From Papilionanthe hookeriana x Papilionanthe teres (taxonomy: Eukaryota; Streptophyta; Magnoliopsida; Asparagales; Orchidaceae): 64,000 nt of DNA. The notes under the pieces are model-generated. The model saw only the letters and a program-made list of their open reading frames with translations, was not told the origin of the DNA and made no database searches. The DNA lies in contig CM040423.1 in the NCBI GenBank assembly GCA_022702705.1, forward strand, positions 125,191,852 through 125,255,851, written 5' to 3'. Below, piece by piece: positions 24,301 to 39,200 of the stretch; within the stretch, counting starts at the first letter, position 1, and each line of letters begins with the position of its first letter. Both the position numbers and the translations under genes were made by a program.

Positions 24301-27300
24301 AATTTTGAGAGATTTTGGGCGACTTTAAGTAATTAGAATAAATTGGAGTGGACTAGAGTGATTTTGGGTGAAATCTTAGAAATTTGAACATTTGTAGGAC
24401 TTTTAGGGTTATAAGAGCATTTTGGTAATTTTAGTGAATTTTGATGAAAATTGAGTTGTTTTGGTAGTTTTGGAGAGTTTAGGGCAATTTGAAATGTTCT
24501 AAGGAATGTGTAGTTTTTTAGATCAATTGGGTAACTGAGAGAGGTTTAAAATGATTTTTGTGAAGAAATGAGAATTTTGAGACACAGGAGCATTTTGGCA
24601 ATTTTTTTAGATTTTGGCTTTTTTGGGAGAACATGGGCGATTTTATGCAATTTGAGTAATTTTTAGTGGTTTCGAATGATTTTTGGTGAAATTTTAGGAA
24701 TTTGGACATTTTTAGGATATTTAGGTTTTTAAGGGAATTTTGGTAAATTTGGAGACTTATTTGTAAATTGTTCTATTTTGGTAGTATTAGAGAATTTAAG
24801 GCAATTTTGCTAGTTTTAAAGAATGTGGAGAATTTTATATCGATTGGGTAATTTTGAGAGGTTTAAAATCCTTTTGGTGATGAAATAAGAATTTTTGGGC
24901 CATAGAGACATTTCAGAATTTTTGTGATTACGGCAATTTTTTGGAGATTTTGGTCAAATTTGAGCAATTTGAATAATTTGGAGTGGTTTATAATGACTTT
25001 TGGCGAACTCTTAGAAATTTGGAGATTTTTAGGATTTTCAGGGTTTTAAGGGCATTTTGGTAATTTTGGAGAATTTTGGTGAAGATTGGATAATATTTTA
25101 GTTTTAGAGAATTTTTAGCAATTTGACAAGTTTTATGTAATATGAAGTATTTTTTATGAACTGGGTAATTTTGAATTTGGAGAGGTTTAAAGTGATTTTG
25201 GTGAAGAGATGAGAATTTTTGGGTCATAGGGGCATTTTAGAATGTTTTGGAATTTTGGCTAATTTTGGGAGATTTTGGGTGAATTCGGGTAATTTGAGTA
25301 ATTTGGAGTGGTTTAAAATGATTTTTGCTGAAATCTTAAGAACTTGGTGTTTTTTGGGTTTTTTATAATTTTTAGAGCATTTCGATTATTTAAGAGAATT
25401 TTGGTGAATATTGGAATATTTTGGTAATTTTGAGAATTTCTGGCAATTTGTCTAATTTTAAAGAAAATGGAGTATTTTAGATCAATTGGGTAATCTGAAG
25501 AAGTTTAAAGTGATTTTGGTGAAGAGATGAGTATTTTCGGGCCTTAGGGCCATTTTGAGAGTTTTTGGGATTTCGACTAATTTTGGGAGATTTTGGGTGG
25601 ATTTGGGGAATTTAAAAAATTTGAAGTGGTTTGGAATGATTTTTAGTGATATCTTAGCAATTTGGAGATTTTTGGGATTTTTAGGGTTTAAGGGCATTTT
25701 AATAATTTTTGTAAAATTAGGTTATTTTGGTAGTTTTGAAGAATTTAGGGCAATATGGCTAATTTTGACGAATATAGAGTATTTTAGATCAACTGGGTAA
25801 TTTGGAGATGTCTGAAATTATTTTGGTAAATAAATGAGATTTTTTTAGTCACAGGGGCATTTTGAGTATTTTTTGGATTTCGGCTAATTTTGAGAGATTT
25901 GGGTTGAATTTGGGCAATTTGAATAATTTTAAGTGGTTTAGAATAATTATTGGTGAAATCTTAGAAATTTGGAGATTTTTAAGATCTTTATTGTTTTAAT
26001 GGTATTTTGGTAATTTTGGAGAATTTTGATGAAAATGGTGTTATTCAAGTTGTTTTGGAGAATTCACGACAATATGATTAGTTATTAGGAATGTGGACTA
26101 TTTTATTTCAATTGGGCAATTTGGAGAGGTTTTAAATGATTTTAGAGAAGAAATGAGAGTTTTTGGGCCAAAGGACCATTTGATAGATTTTAATTATTTT
26201 TTTTTTTTTGTAGAATTGTGGTGAATTTGGGCTATTTGAATAATTTGGAGTGGTTCAGAATGATTTTTGGTGAAATCTTAGGAATTTAGAGATTTGTCAG
26301 ATTTTTTTGGTGATAAGGTAATTTTGGAGAATTATTTTGAAAATTAGCTTGTTTTGGTAGTTTTTTAGAATTTAGGGCAATTTAGCTAGTTTTAAGAAAT
26401 GTGAAGTATTTTAGCTCAATTAGGTAATTTGTTGAAGTTTAAGATGATTTTTGTGAAGAAATGAGAATTTTTAGGCCATAAGGACAATTTTGAAAGTTTG
26501 TAGATTATGGTTAGTTTGAACGATTTGAGGCGAATTTGGGCACATTGAATAATTTGGAGTAGTTTAGAATAATTTTTGGTGAAATCTTATAAATATCATG
26601 ATTTTTTCGATTTTTCAAGGTTTTTACGGGCATTTTGGTAATTTTGGAGAATTTTGGTGAAAATTGAGTTATTTTGGTAGTTTTCTAAAATTTATGGCTA
26701 TTTGGCTAGTTTTAAGGAATGTGAAGTATTTTTGTCAATTGGGAAATTTTGAGATGTTTAAAATAATTTTAGTGTAGAAATGAGAATTTTTCGGCCATGT
26801 GGGCGTTTTAGGAAATTTTGGGATTGTGGCTAATTTTGATTGAATTTAAGCGATTTGAATAATTTGGAGTGGTTTAGAATGATTTTTGGTGAAATCATAG
26901 GAATTTGGAGATTTTTAAGGTTTTATGGTCTTAAGTGCATTTTGGTAATTTTGGAGAATTTTTGTGAAAATTAGTTTATTTTGGTAGTTTTGGAGAATTT
27001 AGAGAAATTTGACTTGTTTTAAGGAATATGAAGTGATTTAGATCAATTGGGTAATTTGGATAGGATTGCATTGATTTTTGAGAAAAAATGAGAATATTTG
27101 GGCCAGGGGGGCATTTTAGGAATCTTTGAGATTTTGGCTAATTTTTGAAGATTTATGGAGAATTTGGGAATTTGAATACTTTTGAGTGGTTTAGAATGAT
27201 TTTTGGGATTTTAGGGTTTTAATGAAATTTTAGTAATTTTGGTAAAAATTGATTTATTTTGGTATTTTTGGAGAATTTTGTGCAATTTGGCTAGCATTAT

Positions 27301-29700
27301 GAATGTGGAGTATTTTAGATCAATTGGAAAATTTGGAGAGGTTTGAACTCATTTTGTTGAAGAAATGAGAATTTTTGGGCCTTAGGGGCATTTTAGGATT
27401 TTTTAAAATTTTGGCTAATTTTGGAGTATTTTCCTAAAAAATGGGTTATTCTGGTGTTTTGGAGAAATTAAGGCAATTTGGCTGGTTTTACATAATGTGG
27501 AGTATTTTAGATCAATTGAATCATTTTGAAATGTTCGAAATGATTTTGGTGAAGAAATCAGAATTTTTTGGCTACAGGGGTATTTTGGGAATTTTTTGTA
27601 TTTTGGCTTACTTCGATTAATTGATGATGATTTTGAGGAATTTGAATGATTTGGAGTGGTTTAGAATAGTTTCTGGTGAAATCTTAGGAATCTGAAGATT
27701 TTTAAAACTTTTAGGGTTTTATGGACTTTATGGTAATTTTGGAGAGTTTTGGTGAAAATTAGGTTATTTTGGTTATTTTGGAGAATTCAGGTCAATTTCG
27801 CTACTTTTTAATGTATGTGGAGTAGTTTGGATCAATTGTCTAATTTTGAAAGGTTTAAAAATATTTTGGTAAAGAAATAAGAATTTTCGGGGCATTTTCG
27901 GAATATTCAGGATTTTAGTCAATTTTGGGAGTTTTGCGTTGAATTTAGGCAATTTAAATAATTTGAAGTGGTTTAGAATTATTGTTAGTGAAATCTTAAG
28001 AATTTTGATATTTTCGGTATATTAAGAATTTTAAGTGCATTTGGTAAATTTGGTGAAAATTAGGTTTTTTGGTAGTTTTGAAGAATTTTGGGTAGTTTAG
28101 CTAGTTTTAAGGAATGTAGAGTATTTTTGATCAATTGGGTAATTTGCAAAGGTTTAAAAAGATTTTTGTGAAGAACTAAGAGGTTTTGGCCCATAGGGAC
28201 ATTTTTCAGAATATTTGGGATCTTGGATAATATTGGATGAGTTGGGGTGAAGTTAAATAATTTGAATAATTTGGAGTGGATTACAAAAAATTTTTGTGAA
28301 ATCTAAGAAATTTAGATTTTTTTTGTATTTTTTCTGTTTTAAGGGCATCTCGGTAGTTTTGGAGAATTTGTTAAAAATTAGGTTATTTTAAGGAATATGG
28401 AGTATTTTCGATCAATTATGTAATTTCAAGAGGTTTAAAAAGGTTTTGATGAAGAAATGAGAATTTTGGGGCCATAAAGGTTTTTTCAAATTTTTCGGAT
28501 TATGGTTAATTTTGGGAGAATTTGGGCAAATTTGGACAATTTGAATAATTTAGAGTGTTTCAGAATGTTTTTTAGTGAAATCTTAGAAATTTGGAGAGTT
28601 TTAGAGTTTTAACGGCATTTTGGTAGTTTAGGGGAATTTAGGGCATAATTGCAAGTTTTAAGGAACGTGGAGTATTTTAAATCAATTGGGTATATTGGAG
28701 AGGATCAAAATGATTTTTGTGAAGAAATGAGAAATTTTTGGCCATAGGGGCATTTTCAAAACTTTTGGGATTTTGTCTAATTTTTGGAGGTTTGGGGTGA
28801 AGTTAGGCAATTTGAATAATTTGTAGTAGATTAGAATGATATTTGCTGAATTCTTAGAAATTTGGATCTTTTTTTTGAATTTCTAGGGTTTTAAGGTCAT
28901 TTTGGTGATTTTGGAGACTTTTTGAGAAAATTAAAATATTTAGGTAGTTTTGGAGAATTAAGGGCAATTGGACTAGTTTTAAAGAAGGTAGAGAATTTTA
29001 GATTAGTTGGGGAATTTGGAGATGTTTAAACTGATTTTGGTGAAGAAATGAGAATTTTTGGGCTGTAGGGGGCATTTTGGGATTTTTTAAGACATTGGAT
29101 TAGTTTGGGAAATTGGTGCTGAATTCGGTAACATAAAAAATTTGAACCGCTTCAGAACGATTTTTGGTGAAATTTTTGAAATTTGGAGATTTTTTGGATT
29201 TTTATTGTTTTAAGGGTATTTTGTTAGTTTTGAAGAATTTTTGGTGAAATTTTTGAAGAATTGGGTAATATAAAATTTTTTTGGATTTCTTGGGTAGTTA
29301 TGAAGAATTTAGGGCAATTTGACTAGTTTTAAAGAGTTTGGAGTAGTTTAGATCAGCTTTGTAATTTGGAGAGGTTTAAAAAAATTTTGGTGAAGAAATG
29401 AGATTTTTTTAGCCATAGGGGTATTTTTCAGAATTTTTAGGATTTTGGCTAATTTTAGAAGCTTTGGGGGTAAATTTATGTAATTTTAAAAATTTGGTGT
29501 GGATTGGAATGATTTTATTGAAATCTTAGGAATTTGGAGATTTTTGGGATATTTAGATTTTTAAGGGCATTTTAGTAATTTTGGTGAAAATTGGGTTATT
29601 TAAGTAGTTTTCGAGAATTTATGACGATTTAGCTAATTTAAGGAATGTGGAGTAGTTTAGATCAATTTGGTAATTTAATGAGGTTTAAAATGATACTGGT
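21400..29700 (+). repeat. Intra-array segmental duplication, copy A
   Basis: Monomer-specific variants here recur in the same order at 33300-41280. Examples are the shortened monomer at 21412 (33310), GATTATGG/CTTACGGGC-type variants near 24060 (34738), the GTAATTTTGAATTTGGAGAGG insertion at 25166 (35848), GAGATGTCTGAAAT at 25806 (36485), the TTATTAGGAATGTGG monomer at 26090 (36760), and the deletion monomer at 28395 (40105). Copy A carries about four extra monomers near 22.4-23.7 kb. Confidence 0.75.
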
Positions 29701-32700
29701 GAAGAAATGAGAGTTTTTGAGCCAAAGGGGCATTTTGGGAGTTTTTGGGATTTTGGTAACTTTTGGGAGATTAGGTGTGAACTTGGGCAATTTGAATAAC
29801 TTAGAGTGGTTTAGAGTGATTTTTGGTGAAATCATAGGAATTTGGATAGCTTTGGATTTTTAGGGATTTAGACATTTTGGTAATTTGTAGAAATTTGGTC
29901 AAATTTTGTTTATTTTGGTAGTTTTAGAGAATTTAGCAAAATTTTTGCTAGTTTTAATGAATGTGGAGTATTCTAGATCAATTGGGTTATATGGAGATGT
30001 TTGAAATGATTTTGGTGGACATTTGAGAATTTTTGGGGTTTTGACTAATTTTGAGAGATTGGGGGAGAATTTTTTCAGTTTGAATAATTTTGAGTGCTTT
30101 TGAATATATTTTGGTGAAATTTAAGGAATTTAGAGATTTTTGGGATTTTTTTCGCTTTAATGGCATTTTGGTAATTTTGATGAAAATTGGATTTTTTTGT
30201 AGTTTCGGAGAATTTAGGGCAATTTGGCTAGTTTTAAGGAATGTGGAGTATTTTAGATCAATTGGGTAATTTGGAGAGTTTTCATATGATTTTAGTGAAG
30301 AAATGAGAATTTTTGGGTCACTTGGGGCATTTTTAGAATTTTTGGGATTTTGGCTAGTTTTGGGAGATTTGGTGTAAATTTGGCCAATTTGAATAATTTT
30401 GACTGGATAAGAATGTTTTTTTGATTAAATCTTAGGAATTTGGAGATTTTTCAGATTTAGAGATTTAAGGATATTTTGATAATTTTTGAGAATTTTGGAT
30501 GAATAGTTTTGGAGAATTTAGAGCGATTTAGCTAATTTTGTGGAAAGTGGAGTATTTTAGATCACTACGGTAATTTTGATAGGTTTAAAATGATTTTGCT
30601 CAAAAAAATGAGAACTTTTGGGCCATAGAGGCCTTTTGGGAACTTTTGGGATTTTCACTATTTTTGGGTGGTTTGGGGTGAATTCGGCAATTTAGGATAA
30701 TTTGAAGTGGTTTAGAGTAATTTTTGTTTAATATGAGAAAATTGGAGATTTTTTGGATTTTTTGGGTTTTAAGGGCATTTTGATCATTTAGGAGAATATT
30801 GGAAAAAAATGTGTTATTTTGATAGTTTTGGAGAATTTAGGGCAATATGGCTAGTCTTAAGGAATGTGGATTATTTTTTATCAATTGTGTACTTTGGAGA
30901 GGTTTAAAAAGATTTTGGTGAAGATGTGGGAATTTTTTGGGCCATAAAGGCATTTTGGAAAATTTTTAGATTTTGGCTAATTTTTGTATATTTATGGTGA
31001 ATTTGGTCAATTTGAATACTTTGGAGTTTTTTAAAAGCATTTTTGGTGAAGTGTAAGAAATTTTGAGACTTTTAGGAATTTTAGGGTTTTAAGGCCATTT
31101 TGGTCATTTTGAAGGATTTGGTAAAAATTCAGTTATTTTTGTAGTTCTAGAGGAAATAAGACAATTTGGCTAATTTTAAGAAATGTGGGGTATTTTAGAT
31201 CAATTTGGTAATTTAGAGAGGTTTAAAATGATTTTAGTGAAGAGATGAGAATTTTCAAACTATTAGGAGAACTTTGAGTACTTTTGGAATTTTGCCTAAT
31301 TTTGGGAGATTTCTTGTGTATTAGACAATTTGAATACTTCGAGCTGGTTTAGAATAAATTTTGGTGAAATCATTGCAATTTTGAGATTTTGAGAAATTTT
31401 AGTGTTTAAAGGGTATTTTGGTAATTTAGGAGAATTTTGGAGAAAATTAGGTTATTTTGGTAGTTTTTGAGAATTTAGGGCGATTTAGTTAATTTTAGGG
31501 AAAGTGGAGTATTTTAGGTAAATTGTGTAATTTTGAGAGGTTTAAAATGATTTTGGTGAAGAAATGAGATTTTAGGGGCCATGTGGTCACTTTTGGAGTT
31601 TTTGGGATTATGGCTCATTTTGGGGGATTTGAGGAGAGTTTGGGCAATTTGAATAATTTGGAGTGATTTAGAATGATTTTTGGTGATACCATAGAAATTA
31701 GGAGATTTTTGGGATTTTTTGGGTTTTAAGTGCATTTTGGTAATTTATGAGAATTTTGATAAAATTTGAATTATTTTGGTAATTTTTAAGAATTTAGGAC
31801 AATTTGGCGAGCTTTAAGGAATGTGTAGTATTTAAGATTAATTGGATAATTCATAGATATTTAAAATGATTTTGGTGAAGAAATGAGAAATTTTGAGTCA
31901 AATGGGCATTTTAAGAATTTTTTAGGATTCCGGCAAATTTTGGGTAATTTGGCGTGAATTTGAGAAATTTGAATAATTTGTAGTGGTTTAGTATGGTTTT
32001 TAGCGAAATTTTAAGATTTTTGAGATTTTTAGGGTTATAATGACATTTTTGTAATTTTGGAGAAATTTAGTGAAAATCAGGTTATTTTAGTGGTTTTGGA
32101 GAATTTAGTACAATTTGGCTAGTTTTGATAAATTAGGAGTATTTTAGATCAGTTGGATTATTTGAAGAGGTTTGAACTGATATCGGTGAATATTTTGCGA
32201 CATTGGGGCATTTTAGGAATTTTTGGGATTATAGGTAATTTTTGGAGATTTGGGGTGAATTTGGGCAATTTGAATATGTTGGAGTGGTTTAGATTGATTT
32301 TTGTTGAAATCTTAAGAATTTGGTGATTTTTGGGACTTTTAGGGCTTTAAGGACATTTTGCTAATTTTGGAGAATATTGATGAAGTTAAGTTATTTTGGT
32401 AGTTTTGGAGAATTTTGGGCAATTGGGCATGTTCTAAGGAATATGGAGTATTTTAGATCAATTGGGTAATTCAAAGAGGTTTAAAATGATTTTATTGAAG
32501 AAATGAGAATTTCGAGCCAAAGGGGCATTTTGACAATTTTTGGGATTTTGGCTTATTTTCGGAGATTGAGGATGAGTTTGTGCAATTTGAATAATTTTGA
32601 GTGGTTTAGAATGGTTTTTGGTGAAGTATTAGAAATGTAAACAAATTTCGGATATTTAGGTTTTTAAGGGAATTTTGGTAAATTTGGATAATTATTGTGA

Positions 32701-33299
32701 TTTTTTTTTTTGTAGTTTTATAGAATTTAGGTCAATTTGGCCAGTTTTATGGAATGTGGAAAATTTTAGATCAATTGGATAATTTGGAGTGGTTTAAAAT
32801 GCTTTCGGTGATGAAATGAGAATTTTCGGGCCATAGACGAATTTTGGATTTTTTTATTATGGCTAATTTTCGGACATTTGGTGCAAATTTGGGGTTTATT
32901 AGTATTTTGCTAATTTTGAAGAATTTTAGTAGAAATTGGGTTATTTTTGTACTTTTGGATAATTTAGGGTAATATGACTTGTTTTATGGAATGTGGAGTA
33001 TTTTAGATCAATTGGGTAACTTGGAGAGGTTTAAAATGATTTTGGCAAGGAAATGAGAATTTTTGGGTCAACGGGGCATTTTGGGAATTTTTGGGCTTTT
33101 GGCTAATTTTGGGAAATTTGTGGTGTATTTGGGAAATTTGCATAATTTGAAGTGGTTCGAATGAATTTTGGTGAATCATAGGAATTTGTAGATTTAAGGG
33201 ATTTTTTAGGGTTTTAAGTGCATTTTGGTTATTTTGGAGAATTTTGGTGAAAATTGGGTTGTATTGGAAGTATTAGAGAATTCATCGCAATTCAGCTAG

Positions 33300-36200
33300 A
33301 TTAAAGGAATGGAGTATTTTATTTTTGTAGTATATGAAAATTCAAGGCAATTTGGCTAGTTTTAAGGAATGTGAAGTATTTGGAGAGGTTTAAAATGATT
33401 TTGGTGAAGAAATGAGAATTTTTGGCCCATTGAGTCATTTTCAGAGCTTTTGGTATTTTGGCTAATTTTGGGAGTTTTGGGTGAATCTAGGCAATTTGAA
33501 TAATTTAGAGTGGTTCAGAATGATTTTCAGTGAAATCTTAGTAGTTTGGAGATTTTTGAAATTTTTAGGGTTTTAAGGGCATTTTGGTAAGTTTAGTTAA
33601 AATTAGTTTTTTTTTGTAGTTTTGGGTAATTTAGGGAAATTTGGCTAGTTTTAAAAAACATGTATTATTTTAGATAATCTTGGTAATTTTGAGAGGATTA
33701 AAATGATTTTCACAAAGAAATAAGGATTGTTGAGATATAAGGGCTTTTTTCGGGATTTTTGTGATTTTTGGCTAATTTTGAAAGATTTTATGTGAAGTTA
33801 GGCAACTTGAATAATTTGGAGTGGATTAGAATTATTTTTGTTGAAACCATAAGAATTTAGAGATTTTTGGGATTTTGAGAATTTTAAGGACCTTTTGGTA
33901 ATTTTCATGGAAATTGGGTTCTTTTAGTAGTTTTGGAGAATTTCGGGGCAATTTGGCTAGTTTTATGGAATGTAGAGTATTTTAGATCACCTAGGTAATT
34001 TGGAGAGGTTTAAAATGATTTTGGTGAAGAAATGAGAATTTTTGGGGCATAGGGGCATTTTTAGGAATTTTGAGATTTTGGTTGTTTTTAGGAGATTTTT
34101 GGTGAATTTGGGCAATTTGAATAATTTTAACTGGTTTAGAATGATTTTTGGGAAAATCTTAGAAATTTGGAGATTTTTCAGATTTTTAGGGTTTTAAATG
34201 CATTTTGGTAATTTTGGAGAATTTTTTTGAAAATTGGGTTATCTTGGTAGTCTTGGAGAATTTAGGGCAGTTTGGCTAGTTTTAGCGAATGTGAAGTATT
34301 TTAGATCAATTGAGTAATTTCGAAATGTTTAAAACGATTTTGGCCATAGGGGCATTTTAGAAGTTTATGGGATTTTGACCAATTTTGGCAGATTTAGGGT
34401 GAATTTGGGCAATTTGAATAATTTGAAGTGGTTCATAATGAATTTTAGCGATTTTTTGGTTTTTTAGAGTTTTTGGGCCATTTTGGTAATTTTGGTAAAA
34501 ATTGGGTTAATTTGGTAGTTCTGAAGAATTTAAGGTAATTTTGCTTTTTTTTAGGGAATGTGAAGTATTTTAAATCGATTAGGTTATTTTGAGATGTTTT
34601 TTATGATTTTGATGATGATATGAGAATATTTAGGCCATAATGGCATTTTGGGAAATTTTTGGTTTATGGTTATTTTGAGAGGTCTGAGGTTAATTTAGGC
34701 AATATGAATTTGAAGTGGTTTAGAATGATTATTGGTGTAATCTTAGAAATTTGGAGATTTTTTTGGGATTTTTAGGGTTTTACGGGTTTTTTGGTAATTT
34801 TGGAGAACTTTAGTGGAAATTGGTTTATTTTGGCAATTTTGGAGAATTTATGGCAAGTTGGCTTGTTATATGGATGTGGAGTATTTTAATTCACTTTGGT
34901 AATTTGGAGGTTTAAAATGATTTTGGTAAAAAAATGTGAAATTTTGACCCATAAGGGCATTTTGGGGATTTTTGGGATTATGGCTAATTTTGGTAGATCT
35001 GGGGCGAATTTAGGCAATTTGAATGATTTGGAGTGTTATGGAGTGTTTTTTGGTGAAATCTTATAAGTTTGAATAATTGTGGGACTTTTATGGTTTTAAG
35101 GGCTTTTGGTATTTTTGGAGAATTTTGATGAATATTGTGTTATTTTTCTAGTTTTAGAGAGTTTAGGGAAACTTCGCAACTTCTAAGAAATGTGGAGTTT
35201 ATTAGATCAATTGGTAACTCAGAGAGGTTTAAAATGATTTTAGTGAAGAAATAAGAATTTCAAGGGATAGGAGCATTTTGGCAATTTTTGGGATTTTGGC
35301 TTATTTTGGGGGAATAAAGTCAATTTTGTGCAATTTGAGTAATTTTGAGTGGTTTAGAATGATTTTTGGTGAAATTTTAGGAATTTAGACAATTTTAGGA
35401 TATTTTGATTTTTAAGGGCATTTTGGTAAGTTAGAATAATTATTTTGAATTTTTTTTATTTTGGAAGTATTATAGAATCTAGGATAATTTGGCTAGTTTT
35501 AAGGAATGTGAAGAATTTTAGGTCAATTTTGTGGATTTGAGAGGTTTAAAATGCATTTAGTGATGAAAGCAGAATTTTTGGGCCGTAGAGGCATTTTGGA
35601 ATTTTTGTGATTACGGTAAATTTTTGAAGAGTTTGGCCAAATTTAGGCAATTTGAATAATTTGGAGTGGTTTAGAATAAATTTTGGTGAAATCTTAGAAA
35701 TTTGTAGATTTTAGGATATTTAGGGTCGTAAGGGCAATTTGGTAATTTTGGTGAATTTTATTGAAAATTGCATTATATTTTTATTTTTAGAAAATTTAGG
35801 CAATTTGACTAGTTTTAAGAAATATAAAGTTTTTTAGATCAATTGGGTAATTTCAAATTTCGAAAGGTTTAAAATGATTTTGGTGAAGAGATGAAAGTTT
35901 TTGAGTCATAGGGGCATTTTAGAAAGTTTTCTGATTTTGGCTAATTTTGGGAGATTTGGGGTGAATTCGGGCAATTTAAGTAATTTGGAGTTGTTTAGAA
36001 TGATTTTTGCTGAAATCTTAGGAATATGGTGTTCTTTACGTTTTTATGGTTTTTAGAGCAATTCGGTAATTTATGAGAATTTTGGTAAAACTTAGATTAT
36101 TTTAGTAGTTTTGAGAATTTCGGGCAATTTGGCTAGTTTTAAGGAAGGTGGAGTATTTTAGATCAATTGGGTAATTTGTAAAGGTTTAAAATGATTTTGG

Positions 36201-39200
36201 TGAAGAGAAGAGAATTTTCGGGCATTATGGGCATTTTGGAAATTTTTGGGAAATTGGCTAATTTTGAGAGATTTGGGGCGAATTTGGGCAATTTAAAAAA
36301 TTTGAAGTGGTTTGGAATGTATTTTGGTGAAATCTTAAAATTTTGGAGATTTTTTAGATTTTTTGGGTTTTAAGGGTGTTTTAGTAATCTTGGTAAAAAT
36401 TGGGTTATTTTGGTAGTTTTGGAGAATTTAGTGCTATTTGACTAACTTTCATGAACATGGGGCATTTTAGATCATTTGGGTTTGGAGATGTCTGAAATGA
36501 TTTTGGTGAAAAAATAAAAATTTTTGGGTCATAGGGGCATTTTGGAACTTTTTGAAATTTTAGCTAGTTTTGGGAGATTTGGGTTGAATTTGGGCAATTT
36601 GAACAATTTTGAGTAGTTTAGAATAAATTTTATTGAAATCTAAGGAATTTGGAGATTTTTAAAATTTCTAAGGTTTTAATGTCATTTTCGTAGTTTTGGA
36701 AAATTTTTATGAAAATAACGTTCTTTAAGTTGTTTTGAAAAATTCACAGTAATATGGTTAGTTATTAGGAATGTGGAGTATTTTATTTTAATTAGCCAAT
36801 TTGGAAAGGTTTTAAATGATTTTGGAGAAGAAATGGGAATTTTTGAGCCATAGTGTCATTTCTGAATTTTAGTTATTTTTTGTAGATTTAGGGTGAATTT
36901 GGCCAATTTGAATAATTTGGTGTGGTTTAGAATGATTTTTTGTGAAATCTTAGAAATTTAGAGATTTTTTGTATTTTTTGGTTATAAGGAAATTTTGGAG
37001 AATTTTTGTTAAAATTAGGTTGTTTTGGTAGTGTTTTAGAATTTAGGGCAATTTAGCTAGTTTTAAGAAATGTGAAGTATTTTATATCAATTAGGTAATT
37101 TGGAGATGTTTAAAATGATTTTGTGAAGAAATGAAAATTTATTGGCCAAAAGGACATTTTTGAAATGTTTCGGATAGATTATAGCTAGTTCGAGAAATTC
37201 GAGGCGAATTTGGGCACTTTGAAAAATTTGGAGTAGTTTAGAACTATTTTTGGTGAAATCTTAGAAATTTCTAATTTTTTTGGGAATTTCATGGTTTTAA
37301 GTGCATTTTGGTAATTTTGGAGAAATTTGGTGAAAATTGAGTTATTTTGGTAGTTTCTAGAATTTTGGTCTATTTGGCTAGTTTTACGGAATGTGGAGTA
37401 TTTCTATCAATTGAGAAATTTTGAGATGTTTAAAATGATTTTGGTGAAAAAATGAGAATTTTTGAGCCATATTGGCTTTTTAGGTAATTTTAAGATTTTG
37501 GCCAAGTTTTATTGATATTAGGCGGTTTGAATAATTTGGCGTGGTTTGGAATGATTATTTAGTGAATCATAGGAATTTGAAGATTTTTAAGTATTTACGG
37601 TTTTAAGGGCATTTTGGTAATTTTGTTGAAAATCAGGTTATTTTGGTAGTTTTGGAGTATTTAAGGAAATTTGGCTAGTTTTAAGGAATATGAACTTGTA
37701 TAGATCAATTAGCAAATTTGGATAAGTTTGAACTGTTTTTGGTGAAAAAATGAGAATTTTTTGAGCCACGGGGGCATTTTAAGAATCTTTGGGATTTATG
37801 ATTGTTTTGGGAGATTTATTCAAAATTTGGGCAATTTTAATATATTGGAGAGGTTTAGAATGATTATTGGTGAAATCTTAAGAGTTTATAGATTTTTTTT
37901 GGATTTTTAGGGTTTTAAGGGCATTTTAGTAATTTTGGAAAAAATTGGGTTATTTTGGTAGTTTTGGAGAATTTCATGTAATTTGACTAACATTAACGAA
38001 TGTGGAGTATTTTAGATCAATTGTAAAATTTACAGAGGTTTGAAATGATTTTGTTGAAGAAATAAGAATTTTTTGGCCATAAGGGCTTTTTGGGAACTTT
38101 TGGAATTTTGACTAGTTTTAGGATATTAACGGTGAATGTGGGCAATTTGAATAATTTACAATTATTTAGAATGACCTTTGGTGAAATATTAGGAATTTGG
38201 AGTTTTTTGAGATTTTTAGGGTTTTAATTTGATTTTGGTAATATTTGAGACTTTCGGTGAAAATTGGGTTATTTTGGTAGTTTTGGAAAATTTAGGGCAA
38301 TATGGCTAGTTATTAGGAATGTGGATTATTTTATTTCAATAGGGTAATTTCGAGAGGATTTGAATGATTTTAGTGAAAAAAATGAGAATTTTTTGGCCAT
38401 ATGGGAATTTTGGGAATTTTTTGGATTTTAGCTTATTTTCGGTGATTTGGGGAGAAATTGGGCACTTTGAATGCTTTGCAGTGTTTTACAATGTTTTTTG
38501 GTGAAATCTTAGGAATTTAGAGGTTTTTTTTTTGATTTTAGGGTTTTAAGGGTATTTTGTTAATTTTGGAGAATTTTGGTGAAAATTGAGTTATTTTGGC
38601 ATTTTCATAGAATTTAGGGAAATTTAACTTGTTTTAAGGAATGTTAAGTATTATAGATCAATTGGGTAATTTTGAGGTGTTTAATATGATTCTGCTAAAG
38701 AAATGAGAATTTTTACGCCATATGGGCATTTTTGGAAATTTTGGAATTATAGCTATTTTTGGGAGATTTCGAGCGAATTTGCGCAAATTGAAAAATTTGG
38801 ATTACTTTCGAATGATTTTTTGGTGAAATCCTAAAAATTTGGTGGCATTTGAGAATTTTACGGTTTTAATGATATTTTGGTAAATTTGAAGAATTTTGGT
38901 ACTTTCGGAGAATTTAGGGAAATTTGTGTAGTTTTACGGAATGTGGAGTATTTTAGATCAATTGGGTAATTTGGAGTAGTTTAAAATGATTTTGGTGAAG
39001 AGATGAGAATTTTCGGGCCATAGAGTATTTTGGAAATTTTTCGGATATTGGCTAATTTTAGGTGATTTGGGGTGAATTTTGTTAATTGAATAAGTTGGGG
39101 TGGTTTAGAATTATTTTTGGTGGAATCTTTGGAATTTGAAGATTTTTGTGATTTTTAGGGTTTTAAGAGCATTTTGGTAATTTTGGATTTTTTTCCTGAA